In this document: one piece after another, positions 36,258 through 45,697 of the stretch | How the letters are laid out: the number at the start of each line of letters is the position of its first letter | Position numbering within the stretch: the stretch's first letter is position 1 | NCBI GenBank assembly: GCA_036389315.1 | Contig: DASVQF010000051.1 | Coordinates: 62,001-126,000, forward strand | Direction of reading: 5' to 3' | Length of the DNA: 64,000 nucleotides | Source: DASQYE01 sp036389315 | Lineage (GTDB): Bacteria; Acidobacteriota; Blastocatellia; Pyrinomonadales; Pyrinomonadaceae | Program-made: the position numbers and the translations under genes | The notes under the pieces: generated by a model | Told to the model about the DNA's origin: nothing | The model's database searches: none | What the model saw: the letters and a program-made list of their open reading frames with translations, nothing else

Positions 36258-38321
36258 TTATTTCGCCGCTCTCTGCTCCTGGCGCGTTCGGATGGTTTGG
36301 GCGGCCGTCATGTCTTCCAGCTCGACGTGCGGCGTCTGCTCATTGCTGGTGAGTCCTTCGATGCCGATGCCTGCGCTCAGGCGAAAGCCCTTGCACTCAA
36401 GGGCCGAGTCTCGGAGGTCTTCCGAATCACGGATCGTCTTATTCTCCCAGTCGTAGAAACGCCTCCACTCTCCTGTGACGCCGAGGCGCTCGGCGATTCG
36501 GGCAACGAACTCGTCCATGCTCTGCCACCTGTCTGTCGTCGCGTAGCTGATACGGATATAGACGACGCGGCCGTCCAACATCTCTATCGTCAGGTTGTTT
36601 GCGTCCTCAAGGGCCGAGCCCTCGGGCGCTCGTATGCCGCGCAGGTGCATGGTGGAGACTCCGGCCTCGTCCGGGGCCGGGATGGTGTTGTTGGGAAAGC
36701 GCGCCTGCACTTCTTCCGTCGTCATCCCCAGGCGAAAGCCAGCGATTGCCGGAGCCTCCCTGAGACCGAGCGTGCAGGGAGACGCGACTCTCGGGGCGGA
36801 GCTTAAGGCTTCGGGCTGCATTGGGCCCACTCTCAGCATTTGTTCCGGGTCTGGCTCAAGGCGTATGCGCTGCGTGTGATAGTCCGCAATCGCCTGGTAA
36901 TAAGCCGTGCGCGTCTCGGCAAAGGAAGCCTGCGCGTCTATGACCTCTGTGATCTCGGCCTTCTTCAAGCGATAGCGTGCGAAGATCAGCGTAATGTTCT
37001 GCTGCGCCGCCTCGGATGCTTCTTTCGCTTCCCGTATGCGGTTCAGGGCGGCGAGCGCGGCCGCGCGCGTCGTGTAGAACTCCTGGCGCAGTTGACGCAT
37101 GGTCGTCTCGCGCTGAATGTCCAGTTGCTCTGCGCGCAGGCGTGCCTGTGTCTCGCGGCTGCGGCTTGCGCCGAAGTTGAAGATGGGAATGGTCAGCGTG
37201 ACGATGGCCGAAGCGCCCGCGTATCTTCCGAGCGGGCGAAAGTCTCCGGCGTCGAAGCCGCCGTTGACGCTGTAGGTCAACTGCGGCAGCCGCTCGGAGC
37301 GCGCCACCTTCGCCTCCTGCAAGGCCGCGCGCTTCTGAGCTTCGATGACGCCAAACTCCGGCCGCTGCTTAATCAACTCTTCCGTGTAGCCGAGAAAATC
37401 GCTGACGGTCGGGACGCTCTCGGTCAAGCGCCGGATGCCCAGGAAGGTGTTGAAGTCCACGCCCGTCAAAGAGCGCAGGATGTCCATCGCCGCAGCTTCG
37501 CTGGCGCGCGCCTGCTCAAGCTCGTCGCGGCGCGCGCGCGCAGCCGAGATGGCGCGGAAGAGGTCTGCCTCCTCGCCGTCGCCACGCTCCTTCAATCCTT
37601 CCGAAACCTTCACGAACCCTTCCGCCAGGCCCAGCGTCTCGTCCGCCAGCCGACGCTTCTGCCGCGCCAGCGCCAGCGCGTAATAAGCATCGACGGTGGC
37701 GAGCACAAGCTCGCGCCGCGCGACCTGCGCTCCGGCATGAGCGGCGGCCAGAAGGTGACGGCTGCGACGAAGCTGTGCGCGCAGGCGGCCCGATAGGTCA
37801 AGCTCGCCCGAGGCGTTGACGAGCGCGATGGTCTCGTTGATGGCGCTGGAAGAAACGAAGCTGTAGATGAGCGGGTCGCCTTCGGCTCGCACACGCGAAG
37901 TCGTCGTGCCGAAGTAAGTCAGAGGCATCGTCAACTGCGGCAGGAAAGCCACGCGCGCCTGGTGCACGTCTTCGCGCGCGATGCGCTCCTCGTATTGCGA
38001 TTGCTGAAAAGCCGAGGCGTTCGAGAGCGCCAGCGAGACGGCTTCGTCCAGCGTCAGCGTGCGGCGAGAATCTGCCCGGCTGCCGAAAGGATAATCGTAG
38101 TAGGGCAAGGGACGATCCCTCTCTTCTTCGCCGCCGCGCCGCCCCGGCGACCTCTCCTCTCGCGGGCGCGGAGCCTGCGGCGGCTGCGTCTGACGGGGCC
38201 GCGCTGCGGGCTGCGGCGGCGTTTGCCCCGAAGGCTGCTGCGCCCTGAGCGGCACTGACGAACTGAGCAGGCATAAAATCAAGAAAGCTGCGCGTACGCT
38301 GAAGAGAAGATCATTTCGCAT
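36258..38321 (-). CDS. TolC family outer-membrane efflux protein with extra C-terminal domain
   Basis: 687 residues from the ATG at 38319-38321, behind TTGGAGGCCCCC. A signal peptide covers about 1-28, then a Pro/Gln/Arg-rich stretch (30-75). The TolC/OEP coiled-coil and barrel region spans about 85-510 (TLDEAVSLALSNASAFQQS, then AREVQRETTMRQLRQEFY-like helices). Residues from about 523 carry a second domain beginning CTLGLREAPAIAGFRLGM, shared with the secreted protein at 6759. Ordinary TolC proteins end before this. No membrane-fusion or pump gene is adjacent. Confidence 0.88.
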   Translation of the reverse strand: MRNDLLFSVRAAFLILCLLSSSVPLRAQQPSGQTPPQPAARPRQTQPPQAPRPREERSPGRRGGEEERDRPLPYYDYPFGSRADSRRTLTLDEAVSLALSNASAFQQSQYEERIAREDVHQARVAFLPQLTMPLTYFGTTTSRVRAEGDPLIYSFVSSSAINETIALVNASGELDLSGRLRAQLRRSRHLLAAAHAGAQVARRELVLATVDAYYALALARQKRRLADETLGLAEGFVKVSEGLKERGDGEEADLFRAISAARARRDELEQARASEAAAMDILRSLTGVDFNTFLGIRRLTESVPTVSDFLGYTEELIKQRPEFGVIEAQKRAALQEAKVARSERLPQLTYSVNGGFDAGDFRPLGRYAGASAIVTLTIPIFNFGASRSRETQARLRAEQLDIQRETTMRQLRQEFYTTRAAALAALNRIREAKEASEAAQQNITLIFARYRLKKAEITEVIDAQASFAETRTAYYQAIADYHTQRIRLEPDPEQMLRVGPMQPEALSSAPRVASPCTLGLREAPAIAGFRLGMTTEEVQARFPNNTIPAPDEAGVSTMHLRGIRAPEGSALEDANNLTIEMLDGRVVYIRISYATTDRWQSMDEFVARIAERLGVTGEWRRFYDWENKTIRDSEDLRDSALECKGFRLSAGIGIEGLTSNEQTPHVELEDMTAAQTIRTRQEQRAAK

Positions 38322-38336
38322 GGGGGCCTCCAAGAG

Positions 38337-38406
38337 AAGGGATGAGGGACGAGGGATGAAAGAAAGCATTCAAGCTATTGAAGCATTTCTTTCATCCCTC
38401 ATCCCT
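38337..38406. repeat. Heptamer-repeat hairpin
   Basis: The left arm AGGGATGAAAGAAAGCATTCAA (with two extra units before it, AGGGATGAGGGACG) pairs with TTGAAGCATTTCTTTCATCCCT. The unit number differs between arms. It lies between rpiB and the TolC gene, both reverse; the rpiB stop codon is within the right arm. Confidence 0.82.
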
Positions 38407-38848
38407 GCTTTTCGATGTCAGTGATTTTTGCGAGACGCCGTCGGTGGCGTTCTTCGCCTGTGAAGCGGGCGGCGACGAAGGCGCGGACGATCTCTAAGGC
38501 CAGCTCGACGCCGACGACGCGCGCGCCCAGGCAGAGGACATTGCAGTCGTCATGCTCTCTGGATTGATGTGCGGAATAGGTGTCGCCGCACAGAGCCGCG
38601 CGCACCCCTCGCAGCTTGTTGGCCGCGACGCACGCGCCCACTCCGCTGCCGCAGATGATGATGCCTATGTCTGAGCGCGCGGCCTGCACGGCCTGGCCCA
38701 CGGCGAGCGCGTAGTCCGGGTAATCGTCCGGCGTCGAGCCGTCGTGCGTGCCGAAGTCCTCAATCAAGTGCCCGGCCTTGCGCAGCTCTGCTATCACACG
38801 CTCGTTGAGCGGGAACCCTCCGTGATCTGCGCCGACGGCGATTCGCAT
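38399..38848 (-). CDS. rpiB: Ribose-5-phosphate isomerase B
   Basis: 149 residues from the ATG at 38846-38848. Typical are IAVGADHGGFPL at the start, the catalytic Cys in IIICGSGVGACVAANK near 65, and SAHQSREHDDCNVLCLGARV near 95-115. It interconverts ribose-5-phosphate and ribulose-5-phosphate. It follows tkt on the same strand, so the two pentose-phosphate genes likely form an operon. Confidence 0.94.
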   Translation of the reverse strand: MRIAVGADHGGFPLNERVIAELRKAGHLIEDFGTHDGSTPDDYPDYALAVGQAVQAARSDIGIIICGSGVGACVAANKLRGVRAALCGDTYSAHQSREHDDCNVLCLGARVVGVELALEIVRAFVAARFTGEERHRRRLAKITDIEKQG

Positions 38849-38948
38849 CTGTGGCTCTCCCAGGGAAGTTTGCACAGGCAAGAGGAGGAGCGGGCGCGCG
38901 CGCGTGTCGAGCATTATACGCGCTTCGGCGGCCCGTGCCCGCTCCTGT

Positions 38949-40988
38949 TTATAGCAGGGCGCGGGCGCGACCGACTACATTCTCGACGTTGAATCCCAAC
39001 TCTCGCAAAGCCACGTCGCCGGGGCCCGAGCCGCCGAAGCGGTCTAGGCACAGGCAATCGCCTGCTGGGCCAACATAGCGATCCCAGCCTTGACTGACGC
39101 CGGCCTCGATGGCCAGGCGCGCGCCGACCGTGGGCGCGAGCACTTCCTTGCGATACTCATCCGCCTGCTCCTCGAACAACTCCATGCAGGGCATGGAGAC
39201 GACGCGCACAGGGATAGCTTCCTTCTGCAAGACTGTGCGAGCTTCGAGGGCGAGCGAGACTTCGGAGCCGGTCGCAATCAAGATCACGCGCGGCTCAACA
39301 TGGTTTCCGTCCGCGTCCTCTGCTTCGGCCAGGATGTATGCGCCGCGCCGCGCGCCTTCGGCCGGGGCGTAGAGCTTGCGATCAATGACGGGGACTTTCT
39401 GGCGCGTGAGCGCAAGCGCCGTCGGAGCGTGACGGCGAAGGATGGCTATGCGCCAAGCCTCTCGGACTTCTGCGGGGTCTGCCGGGCGTATGACGTAGAG
39501 GTGCGGGATGGCGCGCAAAGATGCCAGTTGTTCGATGGGCTGATGCGTGGGCCCATCCTCGCCCAGGCCCACAGAGTCGTGCGTGAAGACGTAGATGACC
39601 TGGACTTCTGAGAGCGCGGCGAGACGGATTGCCGGCTTCATGTAATCCGAGAAGGTGAGGAAGGTTCCGCCGAAGGGGATCAGGCCGCCGTTCAGGCTGA
39701 TGCCGGTCATCGTCGCGCCCATCGCGTGCTCGCGCACGCCGAAGTGCAGTATGCGCCCCTCGTAGCTGCCCGCCTCGAAGCTGCCGCCCTCTTTGATGTC
39801 GGTGTTGTTGGATGGGCCCAGGTCGGCCGAGCCGCCGATGAGCATGGGCATGTGGGGGGCGAGCGCGTTAATGACCTCGCCCGAAGCCTGGCGCGTAGCC
39901 ATCGGCTTAGCGTTCTCAAACGTCGGCAGGTGCTCTTCCCAACCCGAGGGCAGCTCGCCGCTCATGGTCTCGCGCCACAGCCCTTCCAGCTCGGCGTGCT
40001 CCTGCCCGTAGCGCGTGACCAGCGCGTTCCACTCCTCCTCGGCCTGCGCGCCGCGCTCGATGGCCCGGCGATAATGCGAGAGCGCCTCTTCGGGTACAAG
40101 GAAGGTCTCGTCCTCGGGCCAGCCCAAGTGGCGCTTGGTCTCGCGCACGGCCTCATCGCCGGGCGCATCACTGTGGGCCTTGCGCGTGCCCGCTGTGGGC
40201 ATGCCGTAGCCTATGACGGTCTTGACGGAGATGAGAGAGGGGCGATTCCCTTCGGCCTGCGCGTCTCTGATGGCTTGTTCGATGGCGTCCAGGTCGTTGC
40301 CGTCTTCGACCGTAGAGGTGTGCCAGCCGTAGGACTCGAAACGCTTCGGCACATTCTCGGAGAAGGCCAGGTCTGTGTAGCCTTCTATGGTCACGTGATT
40401 GTCGTCGTAGAGATAGATCAACTTGCCCAGGCGCAAGTGGCCCGCGAGCGATGCTGCTTCGCTCGCGACGCCTTCCATCAGGTCGCCGTCCGAGACGATG
40501 GCGTAAACGTAGTGGTCTATGACAGGGAAGTTGGGCCGGTTGAAGCGCGCGGCCAGATGCGCCGCTCCCATAGCCATCCCGACGCCGTTGGCAAAGCCCT
40601 GGCCCAATGGGCCCGTCGTGATCTCGACGCCCGGCGTGAGGACGTTTTCCGGGTGGCCCGGCGTCTTCGAGCCCCACTGCCGAAATCTCTTCAGCTCTTC
40701 CAAAGGCAGGTCGTAGCCCGTCAGGTAGAGCAAAGAGTAAAGGAGCATAGAGCCGTGGCCCGCGCTCAGCAGAAAGCGGTCGCGGTTGGCCCATCGCGGG
40801 TTGCGCGGGTTATGCCGCATGAAGCGCGTCCAGAGCACGTAGGCCATCGGCGCTGCGCCCAGGGGCAGCCCAGGATGCCCGGACTTGGCCGTCTCTACGG
40901 CATCAATGGAGAGCGCGCGAATCGTGTTGATGCAAAGTTGATCTAACTCGGTCGTCCTGCCGCTTTCCTGCTGTGGTGTCGCACTCAT
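38949..40988 (-). CDS. tkt: Transketolase
   Basis: 679 residues. The thiamine-diphosphate domain has AKSGHPGLPLGAAPM near 37-51, RDRFLLSAGHGSMLLYSLL near 70, and the metal/ThDP motif GDLMEG...LIYLYDDNH near 155-190. The central domain has HFGVREHAMGA and VFTHDSVGLGEDGPTHQP. The C-terminal domain closes the chain. It transfers two-carbon units in the pentose phosphate pathway. First gene of the tkt-rpiB pair. Confidence 0.96.
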   Translation of the reverse strand: MSATPQQESGRTTELDQLCINTIRALSIDAVETAKSGHPGLPLGAAPMAYVLWTRFMRHNPRNPRWANRDRFLLSAGHGSMLLYSLLYLTGYDLPLEELKRFRQWGSKTPGHPENVLTPGVEITTGPLGQGFANGVGMAMGAAHLAARFNRPNFPVIDHYVYAIVSDGDLMEGVASEAASLAGHLRLGKLIYLYDDNHVTIEGYTDLAFSENVPKRFESYGWHTSTVEDGNDLDAIEQAIRDAQAEGNRPSLISVKTVIGYGMPTAGTRKAHSDAPGDEAVRETKRHLGWPEDETFLVPEEALSHYRRAIERGAQAEEEWNALVTRYGQEHAELEGLWRETMSGELPSGWEEHLPTFENAKPMATRQASGEVINALAPHMPMLIGGSADLGPSNNTDIKEGGSFEAGSYEGRILHFGVREHAMGATMTGISLNGGLIPFGGTFLTFSDYMKPAIRLAALSEVQVIYVFTHDSVGLGEDGPTHQPIEQLASLRAIPHLYVIRPADPAEVREAWRIAILRRHAPTALALTRQKVPVIDRKLYAPAEGARRGAYILAEAEDADGNHVEPRVILIATGSEVSLALEARTVLQKEAIPVRVVSMPCMELFEEQADEYRKEVLAPTVGARLAIEAGVSQGWDRYVGPAGDCLCLDRFGGSGPGDVALRELGFNVENVVGRARALL

Positions 40989-41009
40989 CTCAGTTATCCC
41001 CGTTAGTGA

Positions 41010-41089
41010 AGGGATGAGGGCGGAGGGATGAGGGATGAATAAAAGACAAACTGCTTTAGCTTTTCATTCATCCCTCCGCCCTCATCCCT
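41010..41089. repeat. Heptamer-repeat hairpin, perfect 22-bp outer stem
   Basis: Bases 41010-41031 (AGGGATGAGGGCGGAGGGATGA) pair exactly with 41068-41089, with an inner GACAAACTG loop like that at 36199. It lies between the small basic protein gene and tkt (both reverse). Confidence 0.85.
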
Positions 41090-41102
41090 CATTCCTGCTT
41101 TT

Positions 41103-41471
41103 CTATGGTGTGACGGCGCGGCGCACAGAGCGCGCGACGCCTTTGCCGGTATGTTTGCCGAAGGTGCCCATGCCCTTGCCAAGCTCTTTGCCGGCGCGCA
41201 CCGGACGGCCGCGCGCCATGTTCTGCCCGAAGCGTTTGCCGCCCCGCCCAGCGCCGCGACCGGCCCGCGCGAAGGCGCTCTTGATGCCGCGTCCCCTTCG
41301 CCGCCGGTATTCGCTGCGGACGCGGCGGCGTCGCCCGTTATCAGGCACCCGCAGGACGCGGCGCTCCTGGCTGCTGCTCTCCCGCACGAGGCCGGCCCGT
41401 GCGCTCGCCTCCTGGCCCACGAAGGGCAGGACGAAGAGCAGGGCCGATACGATGACGGAAAGTCTGCGCAT
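41103..41471 (-). CDS. Small secreted basic protein
   Basis: 122 residues from the ATG at 41469-41471, behind CGAAGGAGATTTTC. A signal peptide covers about 1-25 (LPFVGQEASA). The mature part is very rich in Arg, Lys and Gly (RRRRVRSEYRRRRGRG and GRGAGRGGKRFGQ), so it may bind nucleic acid, lipids or an acidic polymer. I know no family. Composition bias means only the signal peptide and ribosome site support it strongly. Confidence 0.62.
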   Translation of the reverse strand: MRRLSVIVSALLFVLPFVGQEASARAGLVRESSSQERRVLRVPDNGRRRRVRSEYRRRRGRGIKSAFARAGRGAGRGGKRFGQNMARGRPVRAGKELGKGMGTFGKHTGKGVARSVRRAVTP

Positions 41472-41733
41472 GAAAATCTCCTTCGTAATGTCTGGTCTGG
41501 CTGCGCTGCAAAGCATCGCACAACCGGCGCGCATTAGTCCAGTTAGCTCTTCGTCAGGCTCATGCACCGCGCGCCTGAAATTTCGGTGGCACGCGCGGCT
41601 TCTCCCATGCTAATCTTCAAAAGGAGGGGCGGAAATTCCCGCTCCTTCCCGCGCGCGACCTCTTGAACGGCCCCGCCCCACACAAGCCTTGTTTGCCTGA
41701 CGCTTCCACGCAAGGATCAAAGGAATAGCTCTT

Positions 41734-42471
41734 ATGCACGCCGAGACTCTGAACTGTCCCATGTGCGGCGCTGCCGCCGCGACCGACGCAACGCGCTGTC
41801 TTTTCTGCGACGCGAGGCTGGCGACGCACGCCTGCCCCTCCTGCTTCGGCCTGATGTTTCTGGGCAACAAGCATTGCCCGCGCTGTGGCGCTGCGGCCGC
41901 TCGTTCGGAAGTGGTGGAGGAGCAGCCGCGTCGCTGCCCGCGCTGTCGCGTAGAGCTTGTGCCGGTCGCAGTCGGCGCTACACCTGTGCGCGAGTGCGAG
42001 CGTTGCGGCGGCCTCTGGGTGGACGTGCAGACCTTTGAGCAGATTTGCGCAGACCGCGAGCAGCAGTCCACTGTGCTCGGCGGCGCGGCATCGGTCGCGC
42101 CCGCGAGGGCCAAGCGGCAGGGCGAAACTGACAAAATTCGTTATGTCCCTTGTCCCGAGTGCGGCCAGTTGATGAATCGCGTCAACTTCGCGCAGTGCTC
42201 GGGCGTGGTCGTTGACATCTGCAAGGGCCACGGAACTTGGTTCGACCGCGACGAGCTGGCCGAGATAGTCGGCTTCATACGCGCCGGCGGACTGGAAGCA
42301 GCGCGCAATCGAGAGCGGCAGCAGCTAGCGGAGGAGCGACGGCTCCTGCGTCTTGAGCAGCTCGCAAAAGCCCAACGTGAGGGCGGCTCCATCTCTGGCA
42401 TGAGCGACGCAGACGCCCACACCGGCCTCGCGCACACGGCCAGCACTCTGCTCAAGCTCCTGCTTGACTGA
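41734..42471 (+). CDS. Zinc-ribbon protein with zf-TFIIB domains
   Basis: 245 residues. At least four Cys pairs occur: CPMCG, CLFC, CPSC/CPRCG in the first 55 residues, then two TFIIB-type ribbons (CPRCRVELVPVAVG...CERCGGLWVD near 75-100 and CPECGQLMNRVNF...CKGHGTWFDRDELAEI near 145-180). A Gln/Arg helix follows. Such proteins are cytosolic; roles are poorly known. It is followed by a 331-base regulatory region. Confidence 0.85.
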   Translation: MHAETLNCPMCGAAAATDATRCLFCDARLATHACPSCFGLMFLGNKHCPRCGAAAARSEVVEEQPRRCPRCRVELVPVAVGATPVRECERCGGLWVDVQTFEQICADREQQSTVLGGAASVAPARAKRQGETDKIRYVPCPECGQLMNRVNFAQCSGVVVDICKGHGTWFDRDELAEIVGFIRAGGLEAARNRERQQLAEERRLLRLEQLAKAQREGGSISGMSDADAHTGLAHTASTLLKLLLD

Positions 42472-42504
42472 GCCTCAATCCATTACCTTCAAGGCCAGAT
42501 AAAG

Positions 42505-42534
42505 CTGACAAAACGTCAGTCGCCTGACAAAACG
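42505..42534. repeat. Two direct copies of CTGACAAAACG upstream of the barrel gene
   Basis: CTGACAAAACG occurs at 42505-42515 and again at 42524-42534, 19 bases apart. The first copy continues as CTGACAAAACGTCAG, a short palindrome. They lie about 140-170 bases before a sigma-54-like promoter, the usual place for activator sites. The rest of 42472-42802 holds no gene I can see. Confidence 0.5.
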
Positions 42535-42672
42535 CCGGGCGGCCTGTCACGCCCGAGGCTGAGGCCCGTCACTAGAAGCTCTGTGGCGCTGCGCCGCTGC
42601 TTCGGGGCTCTGGATTTAGGCCATACAAAGGGCACTTTTCTCTCTTTATCCAGGCTTCAGCAGCGCCCCCTC

Positions 42673-42688
42673 TGGCACGCATCTTGTC
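42673..42688 (+). promoter_or_regulatory. Sigma-54-like -24/-12 promoter for the barrel gene
   Basis: TGGCACGCATCTTGTC matches the sigma-54 consensus TGGCACG-N4-TTGCW with one change at -12 (GT for GC) and correct spacing. The start of transcription would be near 42699, which argues for translation from ATG 42803 rather than from the upstream in-frame ATG 42701. Confidence 0.5.
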
Positions 42689-42802
42689 TATGAATCCCAG
42701 GTGGCGCTCTCCATCCTGAAAGTCGCCCACCCGAAAGCCCCCAAGCCATTCGTTCCGGCCAGTCCGGCCGGCCACGTCTCACGCTCGTTTTACTTTGCCC
42801 TG

Positions 42803-45568
42803 ATGAAGTTTTTAAGAGCCGCTATTTGTCTCTCGGTGATCGTCGCGCTGCTCGTCTCGCCTGACGGCCAGATGTACGCCCATGCTGTGACGGCCCTCGT
42901 CGCCCTCGGCTCAGGCTCGACGGCGACTGCGGAGCAGCCGGGCAAAAGCGTTGACGATCAAGAGAGCGCGGCGACGGGCGCGGCCCGTAGGAGAGCGACG
43001 AAAGCGAAGCTGGCGGCGGAGATGGCCTCGGGCGGCGCGAGTGGCCCTGCCGGCAGCAAAGTATCGCTCGTCTCCGGCAAGGCTCTGCCGCAGGGCACGA
43101 CCATAGTGGTTGACGGGCGAACCCTCGCGGGGCCGTTCAGCTTTCCGCAGCAGCGCGGAGGCCGCACCTTCCTCCCCGTTGTCGGAATCGCTCGGGCTCT
43201 GGGCGACTCGATCACGGTCAACGCCTCTGCGCGGACGGTCGAAGTTCAGCGCCGGACGGGAGTGGCCGCAGACTTCAACGCCGAGCTGAGCCAGGTGCGG
43301 GAAAACGGCTCGGTCATTCTGGCCATCTCGACGAGCGCCGATATTATCTTCGCGCCGAACCCTGAGGAGTTGATGCTGCCGGTCGAGATCGTCTCGGCGC
43401 TCCTGGACGTGTCCATACTCCTGGACGAAGCGACGCGTGCCATTCAGATCACGCGCGGGCCTCTGCAATCGGAGACGGTCAGGGTCGGAGCCGGCCGCAG
43501 CCCCGTAGAGCTTTACGAGGCCGAGTACGATTACAACTTCCAGGCATACCCGTCGGCGGCCATTCACAATCTGACGCTGCGCTCGACGGGCAGGATCGCG
43601 GACGGGCGCTTTAGTCTTGTGACCAACTCGGGCAACGGCGCGAGCGGCGGCGGCCTCGGCCTGCTGCGCAACGGCACGTTCATCTACGAGCGGCCGGGCG
43701 GGCAAAGGTTCATGGGCGGCGACTTCGGCACGGGGACAGACCTGCTGTTTATGTCCGTCGCTATGCGCGGCGCTCTGGCGCAGGTTCCGGTCAAGGGCCT
43801 GAAAGTCACGGCCTTCGGCGGACGCTCCATCTCCGGCGCGTACCCGTCGCAGCCGCTCACTTATACCGACGGCGCAACCGCCACGACCGCCAAGACCCTC
43901 CCCGGCTCGCCCGAGCAGCCGACGGCTCCTTACAAGCTCAGCTACGATACAAACGTCCTCGGCGCTTACGTCACCTTCGGCCCCTCTGCGCGTGAGCCGC
44001 ACCGCTCCGGCCAACTGCTGTTTTCCGCAGGCGGCATGGCCTTTAACGGCCCCCTGCGAAGCGGCCGGTTGATGGCGGGCAGCCTTCGCTACTCGTCCGG
44101 GCGAGCCTGGGTTCAGGCCGACGTGGGAGCCGGAAGCTTCAGCCGGATAGCAGAGGACGGGCAAAAGGTGAGCAGCACGGGCCTGGCTACAGAGGTCTCG
44201 GGCTCCTTCAACGTGACGGACAACCTGACGGTGCAGGGCCGCTATGCACACACGAGCAAGGGCTTTCAAGGGTTGCAATCGGGCTCCTACGTCCCCGTCA
44301 ATACGGTCTCGGGCGGGCTCACCTGGCGCGCTAAGGAGTGGCTGACGACTACCGTTTATGCCAGCTCTTCGACGCGGCCAGACGCTCCCGGACAGCGAGA
44401 GCGGTTCCTGGCCGCGACCGTCAGCGTGACGCCCAAGCCGGGCCGATTGCCCTCGCTCTTCTTCTCGCACACGCAGAGCCGGATGTCGCAGGGCGGGAGC
44501 GGCGCTTTCACTCTTCTGAGCGCGACGAAGGATTTCTCGCGCTGGCGACTGTTTCTGAACGCGACCAGGAGCAAGACGCTCGGGCCAGCCTTCGTCAACG
44601 CACAGGTGAGCGCGAGCCTTCGGCTGGGCGAGTCGAGCACGCTTCAGGCGAGCCAATCTTTCGGCAGCCGGGGCGCGCTCGGCGGCACAATAGACTGGCA
44701 GAGCGCCTCCCTCTTTAACAGGCGCATGAACTTCGGAGCCGGGCTCGGCTACCTGCGCAGCGACTCTTCGCCCACCCAGACGATTCAGAAACTCTCGGCG
44801 GCCGTCAATCTGCCGCGCGGCAACTCGCTGCAAATGGCCTACCTGCATACCCAGCAGGGCCCGCAGCTTTTACTCAGCCTGCGCGGGCCGATCTTTCGCG
44901 GAGGCCGCCGCGCAGAGGCCGCGCGCAACGCTTCGCCCGAAGAGTTGAACGCCTTCGGAGCTTTCTACGGCAGGGTCTATCAGGACGTGAACCTGAACGG
45001 GCGCTACGACCCGGGCTTTGACCGCGCGCAAGCAGCCGTGCAGGTCAGGGTGGACGGCAATCGCCTGGTCACGACCGACGAAAACGGCCTTTTTCGGATA
45101 GAAGCGGTACACACGGGCGACCACCTGGTCTACTTAGACCTGCTCACGGTTCGCGCAGACCTGACGATGCTGGACGGCGTGCAGCGCACAGTGACGCTTC
45201 TGCCGGGCCGCGACGCGATAGTCGATTTCCGGCTCGTACGCACGGGACGCCTGACCGGCATAGTCTGGTTCGACGCCAACTCCAACGGCCAGATTGATCC
45301 CGAAGAGCAGCCCCTACCCGAAGTACGCATCGTCGCCGGCAGCGGTCGCGATACCCTCACGGACGAAAACGGAGTCTTCGCCCTCGGCGACCTCCCGCCC
45401 GGCGAACACGTCCTCCTGATAGATGAAAAGACTCTACCCGAAAACACCAAATCCGCCGCAGGCTCGATCACAGTCAAAGTCCTCGCCGGCACAGAGACGC
45501 GCGACATCAACCTGCCCGTCATCACCATCCCCGCTGAGATCAAACGCTTCCCGTCAGCGGCAAATTAA
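42803..45568 (+). CDS. Outer-membrane beta-barrel, usher-like protein with amine-oxidase-N and SdrD-type domains
   Basis: 921 residues from ATG 42803, where a signal peptide starts (MKFLRAAICLSVIVALLVS). Two copper-amine-oxidase-N-like units follow (VVDGRTLAGPFSFPQQRG...FLPVVGIARALG and ILAISTSADIIFAPNPEELM) to about residue 230. The middle (about 240-730) is beta-rich with alternating aromatic/Gly strands, like an outer-membrane barrel. Two SdrD/carboxypeptidase-regulatory repeats end it (GRVYQDVNLNGRYDPGFD, GIVWFDANSNGQIDPEEQ). It faces the chaperone and pilin-like genes; I infer a secretion pore. Confidence 0.72.
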   Translation: MKFLRAAICLSVIVALLVSPDGQMYAHAVTALVALGSGSTATAEQPGKSVDDQESAATGAARRRATKAKLAAEMASGGASGPAGSKVSLVSGKALPQGTTIVVDGRTLAGPFSFPQQRGGRTFLPVVGIARALGDSITVNASARTVEVQRRTGVAADFNAELSQVRENGSVILAISTSADIIFAPNPEELMLPVEIVSALLDVSILLDEATRAIQITRGPLQSETVRVGAGRSPVELYEAEYDYNFQAYPSAAIHNLTLRSTGRIADGRFSLVTNSGNGASGGGLGLLRNGTFIYERPGGQRFMGGDFGTGTDLLFMSVAMRGALAQVPVKGLKVTAFGGRSISGAYPSQPLTYTDGATATTAKTLPGSPEQPTAPYKLSYDTNVLGAYVTFGPSAREPHRSGQLLFSAGGMAFNGPLRSGRLMAGSLRYSSGRAWVQADVGAGSFSRIAEDGQKVSSTGLATEVSGSFNVTDNLTVQGRYAHTSKGFQGLQSGSYVPVNTVSGGLTWRAKEWLTTTVYASSSTRPDAPGQRERFLAATVSVTPKPGRLPSLFFSHTQSRMSQGGSGAFTLLSATKDFSRWRLFLNATRSKTLGPAFVNAQVSASLRLGESSTLQASQSFGSRGALGGTIDWQSASLFNRRMNFGAGLGYLRSDSSPTQTIQKLSAAVNLPRGNSLQMAYLHTQQGPQLLLSLRGPIFRGGRRAEAARNASPEELNAFGAFYGRVYQDVNLNGRYDPGFDRAQAAVQVRVDGNRLVTTDENGLFRIEAVHTGDHLVYLDLLTVRADLTMLDGVQRTVTLLPGRDAIVDFRLVRTGRLTGIVWFDANSNGQIDPEEQPLPEVRIVAGSGRDTLTDENGVFALGDLPPGEHVLLIDEKTLPENTKSAAGSITVKVLAGTETRDINLPVITIPAEIKRFPSAAN

Positions 45569-45697
45569 GAGTTCTTTAGTATTAGCGATTGAGTGTGGCT
45601 CTGGCCGCCTGTTCCGTGGAAAGGCTATCTTAAGTCATTAAAAGGCTTTTCGCTGGCGCGAGGACTCCGAAACCGGAGGAAAGTACGAAATACCCGC

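Noticed and set aside
42701..42802. Earlier start of the barrel gene at ATG 42701
   Set aside because: It would put 34 residues before the signal peptide and begin almost at the predicted sigma-54 transcript start. ATG 42803 is preferred.
42911..44848. 645-residue open frame on the reverse strand opposite the barrel gene
   Set aside because: It is Arg/Ala/Gly-rich with no domain, signal or ribosome site, as expected from an antisense frame of a GC-rich gene. The forward gene has a signal peptide and known domains.
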